In this document: in pieces, positions 1-8,186 of the stretch | How the letters are laid out: the number at the start of each line of letters is the position of its first letter | Position numbering within the stretch: the first letter of the stretch is position 1 | Assembly: GCF_963675065.1 (NCBI RefSeq) | Contig: NZ_OY775906.1 | Location: forward strand, 226,001 to 290,000 | Direction of reading: 5' to 3' | DNA length: 64,000 bases | Origin: an uncultured Draconibacterium sp. | GTDB lineage: Bacteria; Bacteroidota; Bacteroidia; Bacteroidales; Prolixibacteraceae | Translations under genes and position numbers: made by a program | The notes under the pieces: generated by a model | Told to the model about the DNA's origin: nothing | Databases searched by the model: none | The model's input: only the letters and a program-made list of their open reading frames with translations

Positions 1-1202
1 ACCTCATCAGTAAACGCCAGGTTATTAATAAACAATGACATTGTAAATCCAAGTCCGCCAAGGAAGGATACGCCTGCCAAACTCATAAAGTTTACATTCT
101 TAGGTAGTTCTGAAATTTTGAACTTTATTGCCAGAAACGAAATAACAAATATTCCCACAAATTTTCCAATTATCAGGCTAAGCCCAATGTTACTTGCCAG
201 AACGGTGTTGGTATCGCCCGAAAAACTAAATACTACTCCGGCATTTGCAAAAGCAAATAATGGTAGAATGATAAAAGCTACCCACCCATGCAAACTGTGT
301 TCGAGAAATTGAAGTGGAGACGCTGTTTTTTCGGTAAGTTCTTCCATCTCTTCAATGGCATTTAATTGCTTGTGGCTGAGCATTGTTTTGTCCTTGCCTT
401 GCTTTTGGCATTCTTCCATGAACCCATCAAGAATTTCCTGCCCTTTGTCGTAAAAAGTAGTGGTTTTTATGTGGCGCTGAATTGGAATGGTAAGTGCCAG
501 TAATACTCCGGCAATTGTAGCGTGGATACCAGATTTCAGGAACAGAACCCAAACTATAACACCTGCAATAAAGAAGAAATATTTAGAATAAAGTTTAAAA
601 CGCGAGAGAAGAGCAAGAAGAGCAACGATGGCTAATCCAATTATGATATTGGCCCAAATTAATTTTGAGCTATAGAAGAAGGCAATTACTAAAACGGCGC
701 CCAAATCATCTATAATTGCAAAAGCCATTAAAAAAATCTTTAATCCTACCGGTACACGCTTGCCCAGCAAGGTTAAAATACCTAATGAAAATGCGATATC
801 AGTGGCCATGGGGATACCCCATCCATCCATTCCTGCCTTTCCTTGATTTAAGGCTACAAAAAGAGCAGCCGGGAAAACCATACCGCCAATGGCTGCAACA
901 ATGGGTAACGAAGCTTTTTTAAGATCGCTTAATTCTCCAATTAAAACTTCGCGTTTTATTTCAAGGCCAATAACAAAAAAGAAAATGGCCATTAATCCAT
1001 CGTTTATCCATTTTAATATTGGTTTTGAAAGTTCAAATCCAGGCAGGCTAATGGTTATGTAATTTTTCCAGAAACCCAAGAAAGCTTCACTTAAACCTGA
1101 GTTTGCAAGAATAAGAGCAGCAATGGAAGCCGAAAATAAAACGATACTACTTGATGTTTCAAGCCTTATAAATCGGTGGATAGGATCTTTTATAAAATTC
1201 AT
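1..1202 (-). CDS. nhaA: Na+/H+ antiporter NhaA (C-terminus cut by window edge)
   Basis: Inner-membrane sodium/proton antiporter that exports Na+ in exchange for H+. Reading the minus strand from the ATG at 1202-1200 gives 400 codons with no stop before the window start, so the last part of the protein is missing. The sequence opens MNFIKDPIHRF and is almost wholly hydrophobic helices. The family motifs are visible: MATDIAFSLG with D135, and AIIDDLGAV with the adjacent D165/D166 that bind the ion in characterised NhaA proteins. A hydrophilic loop near residues 255-300 is longer than in the E. coli protein, as I recall for Bacteroidota members. It is divergent from the SPFH operon across a 350-bp gap. 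Assignment is firm; regulation cannot be read from the sequence. Confidence 0.96.
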   Translation of the reverse strand, partial: MNFIKDPIHRFIRLETSSSIVLFSASIAALILANSGLSEAFLGFWKNYITISLPGFELSKPILKWINDGLMAIFFFVIGLEIKREVLIGELSDLKKASLPIVAAIGGMVFPAALFVALNQGKAGMDGWGIPMATDIAFSLGILTLLGKRVPVGLKIFLMAFAIIDDLGAVLVIAFFYSSKLIWANIIIGLAIVALLALLSRFKLYSKYFFFIAGVIVWVLFLKSGIHATIAGVLLALTIPIQRHIKTTTFYDKGQEILDGFMEECQKQGKDKTMLSHKQLNAIEEMEELTEKTASPLQFLEHSLHGWVAFIILPLFAFANAGVVFSFSGDTNTVLASNIGLSLIIGKFVGIFVISFLAIKFKISELPKNVNFMSLAGVSFLGGLGFTMSLFINNLAFTDE

Positions 1203-1552
1203 TCTAATAATTTTTAGTGGAACGTAAAATCCATTTGTTTGTTTAATTGCTATGTGGAAATTTAAAAATAATACTTCATTGGGCAGCAAAATAAGAAAAA
1301 GCTATGTTTCTCTTGTTTTTAGCCTGAACTGTTCACAAATTATTAACAACCTGAATGGGAAAAGGGAATGGTATGGCTTCCAGGTAAGATCATAAATAAC
1401 AGAAATAAATGTTAGTACAATGGAATATCTAAAGCAATCTTAATTTTTTTCAATAATATGATTTAAAACACAATTATATTGTTGACTTATATAAATAAAT
1501 GCAATACTTTAGTGATATCAAAATAATATCAAAATACTAAATAATTAATGTC
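1203..1552. other. Divergent intergenic region nhaA / SPFH operon
   Basis: AT-rich 350-bp gap between two divergent genes with no ORF or RNA gene that I can support. A weak Bacteroidota-type promoter candidate for the rightward operon is TTG at 1482-1484 with TACTTTAG at 1505-1512, one mismatch from the TAnnTTTG -7 consensus. This is a visual match only. Confidence 0.4.
1515..1536 (+). repeat. Two tandem 11-bp repeats before the SPFH gene
   Basis: ATATCAAAATA occurs twice back to back (1515-1525 and 1526-1536), ending 16 bp before the SPFH start codon. The 11-bp period is about one helical turn, so a regulator could bind both copies on one face. It could also be chance in AT-rich DNA. Confidence 0.45.
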
Positions 1553-2401
1553 ATGGAAAAACAACATTCTGCTTTATCTGGTTACATGTTTCTGTTTTTG
1601 GAGTTAATATTACTGGGAGTTATCATTTTTGGTTTTATTGGGGGAATGATTGTTCCGGCAATTCTGCTAATTCCGGTGTTTATTCTTGTTGCCATTGGTT
1701 TTACCGTGGTCGACCCCAATCAAAGTTGTGTAATGATTTTATTTGGTGCATACAAAGGCACTATTAAAACCAACGGATTTTACTGGGTGAATCCTTTTTA
1801 TGTTCGAAAGAAAATCTCGCTTCGTGCACGAAATTTCGACAGCGAGCCCATTAAGGTGAACGATAAATTGGGTAACCCTATAATGATTGGGTTGGTTCTG
1901 GTTTGGAAGGTAGACGAAACTTACCGGGCTGCTTTTGGTGTGGATGAATTCGAACATTTTGTAGTAGTGCAAAGCGAGGCCGCCTTACGAAAACTGGCGG
2001 GGATGTATCCGTACGATAACATTGAGGATGAGAATGCAAAAGTAACGCTGCGTGATGGAACAGAAGAAGTAAATGATCAGCTCGAGAAAGAAATTATTGA
2101 GCGCCTCGAAATTGCGGGTATTCATGTCATAGAGGCAAGAATTAACCACATTGCCTATGCACAGGAAATTGCACAGGCGATGTTGAAGCGTCAGCAAGCT
2201 ACCGCTATTGTTGCAGCCCGCTACAAAATAGTTGAAGGAGCAGTAAGTATGGTAGAAATGGCACTGGACGAGCTTAGCGAAAAAAGTATTGTTGAGCTGG
2301 ACGAAGATAAGAAGGCAACTATGGTAAGTAATTTAATGGTTGTGTTGTGTGGCGATAAAGATGTAACACCTGTGGTGAATACCGGATCACTTTATCAATA
2401 A
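1553..2401 (+). CDS. SPFH/Band 7 domain membrane protein (slipin/stomatin-like)
   Basis: Membrane scaffold-type protein of 282 residues. Hydrophobic segments at about residues 10-32 and 33-52 form an N-terminal membrane anchor. An SPFH (stomatin/prohibitin/flotillin/HflK) domain follows from about residue 55 to 220, starting VDPNQSCVMILFGAYKG, with the typical ...GIHVIEARINHIAYAQEIAQAML segment and a helical AAR-rich stretch afterwards. SPFH proteins oligomerise in membrane microdomains and often control membrane proteases or transporters; the partner here is not identified. No NfeD gene is adjacent, unlike many slipin operons. The next gene starts 7 bp after the stop, so the two are very likely cotranscribed with the small genes downstream. 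Confidence 0.88.
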   Translation: MEKQHSALSGYMFLFLELILLGVIIFGFIGGMIVPAILLIPVFILVAIGFTVVDPNQSCVMILFGAYKGTIKTNGFYWVNPFYVRKKISLRARNFDSEPIKVNDKLGNPIMIGLVLVWKVDETYRAAFGVDEFEHFVVVQSEAALRKLAGMYPYDNIEDENAKVTLRDGTEEVNDQLEKEIIERLEIAGIHVIEARINHIAYAQEIAQAMLKRQQATAIVAARYKIVEGAVSMVEMALDELSEKSIVELDEDKKATMVSNLMVVLCGDKDVTPVVNTGSLYQ

Positions 2402-2408
2402 AAACACC

Positions 2409-2933
2409 ATGAAAAAGCTTCTTTTTAAAGAAGAACAGGAGTTTGATAAAAGATGGCTGTGGCTGTTGATGCTGGTTGTCGTGTCTGCCGCTGCCATTCC
2501 ATTTTTTCGGGGAATCTATTTCCTGACAGCTGAAAATCCGCCCGGCGATAATCCGATGACTACGGAAGGACTGATTGTGTCAGGTGTAACGGTTTTGGTA
2601 ATGGTAGTAATTTTTGTACTACTCTTTCGGGCAAAACTTAAGACAAAAATTACGGCCGATAAACTCTCCGTTTGTTTTCCGCCACTTATTCGGAAATGGA
2701 AAGATATTGACCCGTCGGAAATAGAAAAGTTTGAATTGCGAGAATATCACCCGAAAAGAGAATACGGTGGGCGTGGCATAAAACGTCGTTTACGAAAGGG
2801 AAGTGCATGGACGGTAGCGGGGCGAATCGGATTACAGTTGTATATGAAAAATGGAAAACGATTCCTGATAGGTACACAAAAACAACAAGCCCTGGAGCAT
2901 GCCATGCAAAAAATGATGGAAAAGGAGGATTAG
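2409..2933 (+). CDS. Two-TM membrane protein of unknown function
   Basis: I do not recognise a named family. The 174-residue product has two hydrophobic segments (about residues 17-38 and 57-77), separated by a short loop rich in Pro, Asn and Asp. A basic cytoplasmic-looking tail of about 95 residues follows, rich in Lys/Arg (for example GGRGIKRRLRKGSAW), and ends in a charged helix. The shape resembles PH-like membrane proteins of Gram-positive and Bacteroidota species, but that is only an impression. It sits 7 bp downstream of the SPFH gene and 1 bp upstream of the ribbon-helix-helix gene, so it belongs to the same operon and is plausibly an SPFH partner. Confidence 0.8.
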   Translation: MKKLLFKEEQEFDKRWLWLLMLVVVSAAAIPFFRGIYFLTAENPPGDNPMTTEGLIVSGVTVLVMVVIFVLLFRAKLKTKITADKLSVCFPPLIRKWKDIDPSEIEKFELREYHPKREYGGRGIKRRLRKGSAWTVAGRIGLQLYMKNGKRFLIGTQKQQALEHAMQKMMEKED

Positions 2934-2934
2934 A

Positions 2935-3108
2935 ATGGCGAAGAAAAAATCATTTGTATTGCGCGTTAGCCCTGAAATGCTGGAGGCCGTTGAAAAATGG
3001 GCTTCAGATGATTTTCGGAGTATGAACGGGCAAATTGAATGGATAATACATAAGGCTTTAAAAGATGCAAGACGACTAAAAAAAGGTTCAGACGATGGGA
3101 AGGTATGA
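2935..3108 (+). CDS. Arc-like ribbon-helix-helix DNA-binding protein (57 aa)
   Basis: Small protein with the Arc/MetJ-type layout: a beta strand KSFVLRVSPEML, helix A (EAVEKWASDD) and helix B (SMNGQIEWIIHKALKDAR). The strand followed by N-G-Q-I-E-W-I-I closely matches the Arc-family proteins annotated beside SPFH genes in Bacteroidota. Such proteins dimerise and bind operator DNA through the strand, so it may autoregulate this operon. There is 1 bp between the preceding stop and this ATG, and its 3' end overlaps the next small ORF by 14 bp. The direct repeats at 1515-1536 are a possible target (inference). Confidence 0.8.
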   Translation: MAKKKSFVLRVSPEMLEAVEKWASDDFRSMNGQIEWIIHKALKDARRLKKGSDDGKV

Positions 3109-3238
3109 TCATTTAAAAGCACAACGAGAAAGAAAGAAGAGTAAACTGAAAATGGTACGGGAAATAATAACCGTAATTTTTTTGACATTGGTCATCAGTG
3201 GCTTTATTCTTCAAATAATATTACAGTTAAAAAAATAG
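3095..3238 (+). CDS. Tiny single-TM protein (47 aa)
   Basis: Starts MGRYDHLKAQRERKKSKLKM, a very basic N-terminus, followed by one hydrophobic segment (about residues 23-43, VREIITVIFLTLVISGFILQ) and a short Lys-ending tail. Positive-inside rules place the N-terminus in the cytoplasm. It overlaps the ribbon-helix-helix gene by 14 bp in another frame, a sign of translational coupling. The next small ORF encodes a clear relative (MGKYDYLK... plus one TM), which supports both being real. Function unknown. Confidence 0.65.
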   Translation: MGRYDHLKAQRERKKSKLKMVREIITVIFLTLVISGFILQIILQLKK

Positions 3239-3261
3239 CCGTTAAAGTTAAATCGTAGCTA

Positions 3262-3411
3262 ATGGGAAAATATGACTACCTGAAAAAAGGCGATAAAAAA
3301 AAGCGTAGGACCAAATTAACCTCAACTCAAAAAAGATTGATAATGGTACTCGCTATTGCAATTATACTTTTTTCGATTCAGTTAGTAATTTATTTGAAAA
3401 GCAAATACTGA
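3262..3411 (+). CDS. Tiny single-TM protein (49 aa), paralogue of the preceding one
   Basis: Product begins MGKYDYLKKGDKKKRRTKLT and has one TM helix at about residues 25-44. The N-terminal pattern MG(R/K)YD(H/Y)LK, the basic stretch and the single helix match the 47-residue protein encoded just upstream, so the pair looks like a tandem duplication. It begins 23 bp after the previous stop and continues the SPFH operon. Function unknown; a small accessory subunit of the SPFH assembly is one guess. Confidence 0.65.
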   Translation: MGKYDYLKKGDKKKRRTKLTSTQKRLIMVLAIAIILFSIQLVIYLKSKY

Positions 3412-3442
3412 TTATCTGAATTCAATACAAAAACAGAAAACC

Positions 3443-3655
3443 ATGAAAAAACATTTCAGCTGTCCTAAATGCAGTAGTTGGGAATACGAAGAAGATTCAA
3501 TCAGAACGACCGGATCCGGATTTACACGTTTCTTTGATATCCAAAACCGAAAGTTTATAGCCATTTCGTGCAAAAGATGTGGCTATACCGAGTTGTACAA
3601 AGCCGGAAGAGGAAGTACCGCCGGAAGTATCCTTGATTTCCTTACATCGTCGTAA
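3443..3655 (+). CDS. Small Zn-ribbon protein (70 aa)
   Basis: Contains two cysteine pairs, CPKC near residue 8 and CKRCGYTE near residue 43, that form a single zinc ribbon. The C-terminal ELYKAGRGSTAGSILDFLTS resembles the COG3478-type predicted nucleic-acid-binding Zn-ribbon proteins. There is no signal peptide, so it should be cytoplasmic. It starts 31 bp after the preceding tiny ORF and is probably the last gene of the operon; the next hairpin with a T-run is at 3813-3849. Confidence 0.8.
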   Translation: MKKHFSCPKCSSWEYEEDSIRTTGSGFTRFFDIQNRKFIAISCKRCGYTELYKAGRGSTAGSILDFLTSS

Positions 3656-3955
3656 ACAATACAGCTGTTGATTTGAGTGAAACACATTTGTTTTATCAGT
3701 ACTTAAAAAGGTGATGATAAAATGCGGGGGCATTCAATATCTTATCAAATCAATAATAATTCAGTAAGGAATAACGCTTATTTTATGTTGATTTGTACAA
3801 TTATTTGAAATGAAAAAAACTGTAGGTAATATTGCCTGCAGTTTTTTTTATATATGAAACTAGCCGATCAAAGTCATTCAATAGTGAATTGCAAAGGATG
3901 TTTCAGGTTTGGATTGCCGATTTATTTTTGACTCTGAAAAAAACACCTGATATTT
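3656..3955. other. Gap between Zn-ribbon gene and regulator (convergent)
   Basis: 300 bp between convergent genes. It holds the bidirectional terminator at 3813-3849; I see no other gene or repeat that I can support. Confidence 0.4.
3813..3849. terminator. Bidirectional terminator hairpin
   Basis: AAAAACTGTAGGTA pairs with TGCCTGCAGTTTTT around a short AT loop, with two G-T pairs. It is flanked by A and T runs, so it can stop transcription from either convergent operon. Confidence 0.75.
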
Positions 3956-6469
3956 TTAACTCAATAATTTATTCGGATTGGTGTAATTGCTCCCCATTGC
4001 CTTTTTGTACTCCAAAGTATATGTGTTATATCTCAATTTCGCTTCTTCATACATTTTAAGTTTTTGCAAAGCTTTTATCTGGAATGTAAGCGCCGTTTCG
4101 TTCAATGGGTCGATATTGAAAATAACTTCAGAAAGGTCTATAGCTAATTGAAAGGCTTCAGAATTGTAGGCATTCTCCATTTCCAACAGCAATGACGGTT
4201 CCAGTTTGTTTTCTACCTCTTGTTTAAAGGAGTCGTAGATCGGATCATCAGCACGCATTAAAAATTTACCTCTGCTTATCATTTCAAGTAATTCGAGCGC
4301 GTTTTCGCCGGGTTCTTTTGCCGAAATAAGTTCCAAACACCTGGTGTAGTCGCAATAAAACTCATCGGTGCACACCATTTTAAAATAGCCTTTGTGGTAA
4401 ATTAATTCTATACCGTCCAGCTCGTCCAGCGCTTTTCGTAAGTTGTTAATGGTAACGCCCCTCAGGTTTTTAACTTTATCGCTTGTTTTGTCGGGCCACA
4501 GTTCATTACTTAAATTTCGGGAAGTTATTCCTCCGGTATCGCTATAACGTAAAATCAGGCAAAACATCTCTTTCAGTTTTGCACTAAACATATAGGTAAT
4601 ATCCTTATTGTTGCGGTCGTGTACTGCAAAGTCGCCAAAAAGATATATGGCATTAGGTTTGGGAGTTACCGACACGGTTGTTTTATTCCTGTTGCGTTCC
4701 GGTAAATGATCCTGAAGATGATTTTTGCTTTTTGCTCTTTTTTTCATCACAATAAAATACGCAATAAACACAATTGCCAAAACAGCCAGCAATATGATGA
4801 AAGGATATAAACCGGAATTTAGTGTAGACTTGTAAACGGTAAGGTTTTCTTGTTTTATTGGTGGAAAAGCCAGCGAGTACACTTTTAGTTCTGACGCAAT
4901 ATCGTCGTCAAATTCCTGAACAAGCGCGAATAATTTTTCATGGTTCGAATCGTAGTACAGGTTGGCGTTGGTGGTAATTCGGTCGGAAAAAATTGGTATT
5001 GAATCGCCCAAAATCTGGTAACTTCCGTCTTTCATCGAGAATTGATATAAACGCAGAAACGATTCGGTATAATGTTCCGGGTAGCAAAGTGTATAAAAAC
5101 TTGAATCGTTTAAAATTACCATTCCACGCACAGGAACCATATTCTCGTTTTCCCACGGAATGCTCCAAAGTTTTGTAATTTCCCTGGTGTCTACATCAAG
5201 CTTGTAAAAATCATAGTAATATTTCCGGCCAACAATTTGCTCGCCCGATTCGTTTCCCATGCCACCAAAAATATATGCCGAATTGGTTTCTTCTAAATAG
5301 CCAACCGACTGAAAATACCGCGGAGAAAGGAAGTCGCCGGTAAGACCTTCCATTGTCTGCCATTTTTGGTTTTCAATACTGTACGTATAAAAGTTTTTAT
5401 TGTAGAACATGTTGCCAAAACCGCCAAAAATTGTATAGTCTCCACTTTCAGGGTTTGAAAACGATCCGTGATGATGCAACTGAATTGGAAGTTCTTGGGT
5501 ACTTTTTACATTCCATTTAAAGCTAGAGAGATCGAGACTGGCAACGGTTGGCCTGGTTTCTCTGGTTTCCAAAAAAACTTCGTACGAGTATAGTTGTCCG
5601 TTTTTCTCATCGATAAAATTTGTTCCAAGTTTGAGGGGCACTGGGCATTGCTCTTCAAAAGCAACAACTCTACTTTCTTCGGTTCTTACATTATATATAT
5701 CTATTGAGTCACGGTTATAATAATAGATCTCATCTTTTTTGGGGTTGTAATTTGCACCTGCTACCGATGTTGAGTTAAAAGAGGTAATATATTTCCAGTG
5801 ATAGCTATCGTTGATTAACCACACGGGATTATTAACCATTCCCAAGGCTTTCCCTTTGCTGGTGTGAACAATGTTGCCTTCATTTTCATTCAGCTTAAAA
5901 TGGTATCTTTTTTCATTTCCAACTGATAAGTCTTTTATGGCAAACGAGGGAACATCAATGATGTAATCGCTTTTTCCAAAAAGAATTTGCGGATGATACG
6001 TGTCGGGCAAACCAATCTCTCCAACACTGTGTAACTGGTTGTGAATATCAAAATGAATAGAATCGTTATTCAGATCGAAAGTCAGTTTCATGTTAAACCA
6101 CTTCGTGTTAAGAAATTCTTTTTTGTTTAACCGGGCAATAATCAGGCTGTTTTTACCTTCCTCGTTTAATCGAAAGGTGATGTCTGCCCCTTGGCTGTCA
6201 TAAAATATATTGAAAATGGTATTGTTCTCTGAATTTTTAATTCGGCAGATATAGCCAATTTGTTGGGTTGGGTACAAAAATAGATCAAAGTCAATGTCGA
6301 AAGAATCAGAAAATGTTACCAATTTATTCTCGAATACGTTGTAAGAGGTGCGTTCTGCAATTGGTTTTTCTCCCCCCTGGAATTTTAAACCTCGCGGACT
6401 GGTGGCTTGCAGAGAAAATAAACCTAATAAAAGTATTGTATAGATGTACAGTTGATTAGATGCACGCAT
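3956..6469 (-). CDS. Transmembrane kelch-propeller sensor fused to SARP/BTAD-type DNA-binding domain
   Basis: An 837-residue one-component membrane regulator. Visible parts in order: signal peptide (1-22); a concanavalin/LamG-like beta sandwich (about 40-190); a kelch-type propeller (about 220-540, with FGG repeats near 348 and 401); one TM helix (554-576) followed by KKRAKSK; a winged-helix domain (606-700) with the SARP/OmpR signature ELWPDKTSDKVKNLRG...INNLRKAL; and a BTAD-like helical repeat region to the end. The outer part would sense a periplasmic ligand and the inner part bind DNA. It is divergent from GH76 at the edge of the mannan locus, whose own sigma/anti-sigma system appears lost, so I infer that it controls this locus. 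No receiver, kinase or protease domain is visible, so signalling would be direct. Confidence 0.85.
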   Translation of the reverse strand: MRASNQLYIYTILLLGLFSLQATSPRGLKFQGGEKPIAERTSYNVFENKLVTFSDSFDIDFDLFLYPTQQIGYICRIKNSENNTIFNIFYDSQGADITFRLNEEGKNSLIIARLNKKEFLNTKWFNMKLTFDLNNDSIHFDIHNQLHSVGEIGLPDTYHPQILFGKSDYIIDVPSFAIKDLSVGNEKRYHFKLNENEGNIVHTSKGKALGMVNNPVWLINDSYHWKYITSFNSTSVAGANYNPKKDEIYYYNRDSIDIYNVRTEESRVVAFEEQCPVPLKLGTNFIDEKNGQLYSYEVFLETRETRPTVASLDLSSFKWNVKSTQELPIQLHHHGSFSNPESGDYTIFGGFGNMFYNKNFYTYSIENQKWQTMEGLTGDFLSPRYFQSVGYLEETNSAYIFGGMGNESGEQIVGRKYYYDFYKLDVDTREITKLWSIPWENENMVPVRGMVILNDSSFYTLCYPEHYTESFLRLYQFSMKDGSYQILGDSIPIFSDRITTNANLYYDSNHEKLFALVQEFDDDIASELKVYSLAFPPIKQENLTVYKSTLNSGLYPFIILLAVLAIVFIAYFIVMKKRAKSKNHLQDHLPERNRNKTTVSVTPKPNAIYLFGDFAVHDRNNKDITYMFSAKLKEMFCLILRYSDTGGITSRNLSNELWPDKTSDKVKNLRGVTINNLRKALDELDGIELIYHKGYFKMVCTDEFYCDYTRCLELISAKEPGENALELLEMISRGKFLMRADDPIYDSFKQEVENKLEPSLLLEMENAYNSEAFQLAIDLSEVIFNIDPLNETALTFQIKALQKLKMYEEAKLRYNTYTLEYKKAMGSNYTNPNKLLS

Positions 6470-6638
6470 AATTTCAAAAAATACTTTAAGATCGACCCTG
6501 TATTAGGTCCCAAAATAGCTATCGTCTGCTTGAAATATAACAACGGCTTAAATATATTAAAAAAAAAATGGAGCGGGGCTTGATTTGTTTCTTCCGGGTA
6601 GCACCTGTTTACAATCAAAAAGTAAAAAGAATCATGGC

Positions 6639-6690
6639 GGTTAATAATATATTTTGGAAATTAACCCTGAATTAACCCATAATTTAACCA
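6639..6690 (+). promoter_or_regulatory. TTAACC heptamer array, candidate SARP-type operator
   Basis: TTAACCC at 6661-6667, TTAACCC at 6672-6678 and TTAACCA at 6684-6690 are direct repeats with 11- and 12-bp spacing. A fourth TTAACC lies inverted at 6639-6644. SARP-family activators classically bind heptamer repeats spaced by one helical turn. The array lies between the divergent kelch-SARP gene and GH76, 50 bp before the GH76 start. The link to that regulator is inference. Confidence 0.6.
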
Positions 6691-6739
6691 CCCCCTTTCA
6701 ATATTTGGAGAAATTAATTGCATCAATTAATAACTACCA

Positions 6740-8182
6740 ATGAAAATTGTATACCTAATAATTGTACTAAGTTTTCTGCATATCAACTTGATTTCTGCTG
6801 AAAATTACAATCAAAAGAAAAGTCGCAGCTCTGATATTGCAACACAAAATCTGGTTCGCGCTATGGAGCTCACCGATGCAGCTGTTAAGGCGCATTTTTC
6901 GGATAAAAGAATGGCTATGGCCCGGTTTTATAATCCTTACACCAAAGTTTGCTCGAAAGAAACCGGTAGTATTTGGATGTACACCAGTGCTATAGAAGCG
7001 GTAAATGCAATTCTACACGCTCTGAAAATCCAAAAAGCATCAGGTAATGCAGCGCTTTATAATGCCAATTTTGAGCGCTATGCCGATTTGCTTTTCAAAC
7101 TGTATGAAAATGCCGATTTCTATTTGGGAACTTTTGAGCTGGTTTCTTACACACAGACCAACGAGTGGACCGTTTATGGCGTTAATCGTGGAGCCTCGAA
7201 AGGAAATGCTGAAGTGGCTGGAATTATGAATGTTTATGACGACCAAATGTGGATGGTGCGCGAATTTATTGAAGCCTATAAATTAACCGGCAAAGCAGAG
7301 TTTTTACAAAAAGCAGAATACCTGACTGAATATGTGCTCGATGGATGGGACTGTACACTGGATAGCAAAGGGGAGGAACTTGGTGGAATTACCTGGGGAC
7401 CGGGATATGTGTCGAAACATTCGTGTAGCAATGGGCCGATGGTGAGCCCGTTGGTTTGGTTACACGAATTGTACAAAGGAAAGGACGACAAAATTACACA
7501 TCGTTATATTGAACCAATAGACCAAACAACACGGAAAAGCAAACAGCTAAAGAAAAGCGAATATTACCTCGATTTTGCCCAAAAGGTTTACCACTGGCAG
7601 AAGAAAAATTTACTGCGCGCCGATGGTGTTTACGATGATATGATGGGCGGATGTTCGCCACGCAATCCTGAAAGTGAAGTGGTGAAAGGTGTAAACTACC
7701 GAAAAGGTAGTAACTGTACCGATCGTGTTGGACCGGCATTTACATATAACAGCGGAACAATGCTATCGGGAGCTGCAGATTTGTTCCGTGCCACCGACAA
7801 TGAATTATACCTGGAGGATGCCCGGAAATTGTCGGAGTCAAGCTTCCAGTATTTCGCAAAGATTGGTAAAGATATTCCCGGTTACTACTCGTATGACATT
7901 GGTGGTTTCAGAAACTGGTTTAATGGAGTATTAATGCGTGGCTATGTTGATGTTGCTGTTTCATGTAATGAGGTGGATAAGTACATCAACAGTTTTCAGA
8001 AAAATCTGGATTATGCCTACGAAAACTTCCTTTACGAAGGGTTTCTGCCAACGAACCTACTAAAAGGATGGGAAGAAGATCATGATAAAAATAAAACTGA
8101 AGGGATGTTCAACTTCGCATTTGCTGCAGAATACGCAGTTCTTTCAAGCTATAATTTAAATAAGAATCAACCGAAAAATTAA
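6740..8182 (+). CDS. GH76 family glycoside hydrolase (alpha-1,6-mannanase type), exported
   Basis: 480-residue (alpha/alpha)6-barrel enzyme with a signal peptide (cleavage near residue 20). The GH76 hallmark is present: an adjacent aspartate pair in VYDDQMWM (D167/D168), corresponding to the catalytic DD of characterised endo-alpha-1,6-mannanases. The family segments GWD...GGITWGPG, SNGPMVSPL and FTYNSGTMLSGAADLFRAT follow in order. Characterised members cut the alpha-1,6-mannan backbone of yeast cell walls. No lipobox is seen, so it is probably periplasmic. A GtaA-like gene begins 4 bp after the stop and is cotranscribed. The TTAACC array lies directly upstream. Substrate is inferred from family and from GH92 and GH125 in the same locus. 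Confidence 0.88.
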   Translation: MKIVYLIIVLSFLHINLISAENYNQKKSRSSDIATQNLVRAMELTDAAVKAHFSDKRMAMARFYNPYTKVCSKETGSIWMYTSAIEAVNAILHALKIQKASGNAALYNANFERYADLLFKLYENADFYLGTFELVSYTQTNEWTVYGVNRGASKGNAEVAGIMNVYDDQMWMVREFIEAYKLTGKAEFLQKAEYLTEYVLDGWDCTLDSKGEELGGITWGPGYVSKHSCSNGPMVSPLVWLHELYKGKDDKITHRYIEPIDQTTRKSKQLKKSEYYLDFAQKVYHWQKKNLLRADGVYDDMMGGCSPRNPESEVVKGVNYRKGSNCTDRVGPAFTYNSGTMLSGAADLFRATDNELYLEDARKLSESSFQYFAKIGKDIPGYYSYDIGGFRNWFNGVLMRGYVDVAVSCNEVDKYINSFQKNLDYAYENFLYEGFLPTNLLKGWEEDHDKNKTEGMFNFAFAAEYAVLSSYNLNKNQPKN

Positions 8183-8186
8183 CTTC

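Noticed and set aside
1515..1536. Tandem 11-bp repeat as a replication origin iteron
   Set aside because: Only two copies, no DnaA-type boxes or rep/dnaA gene nearby.
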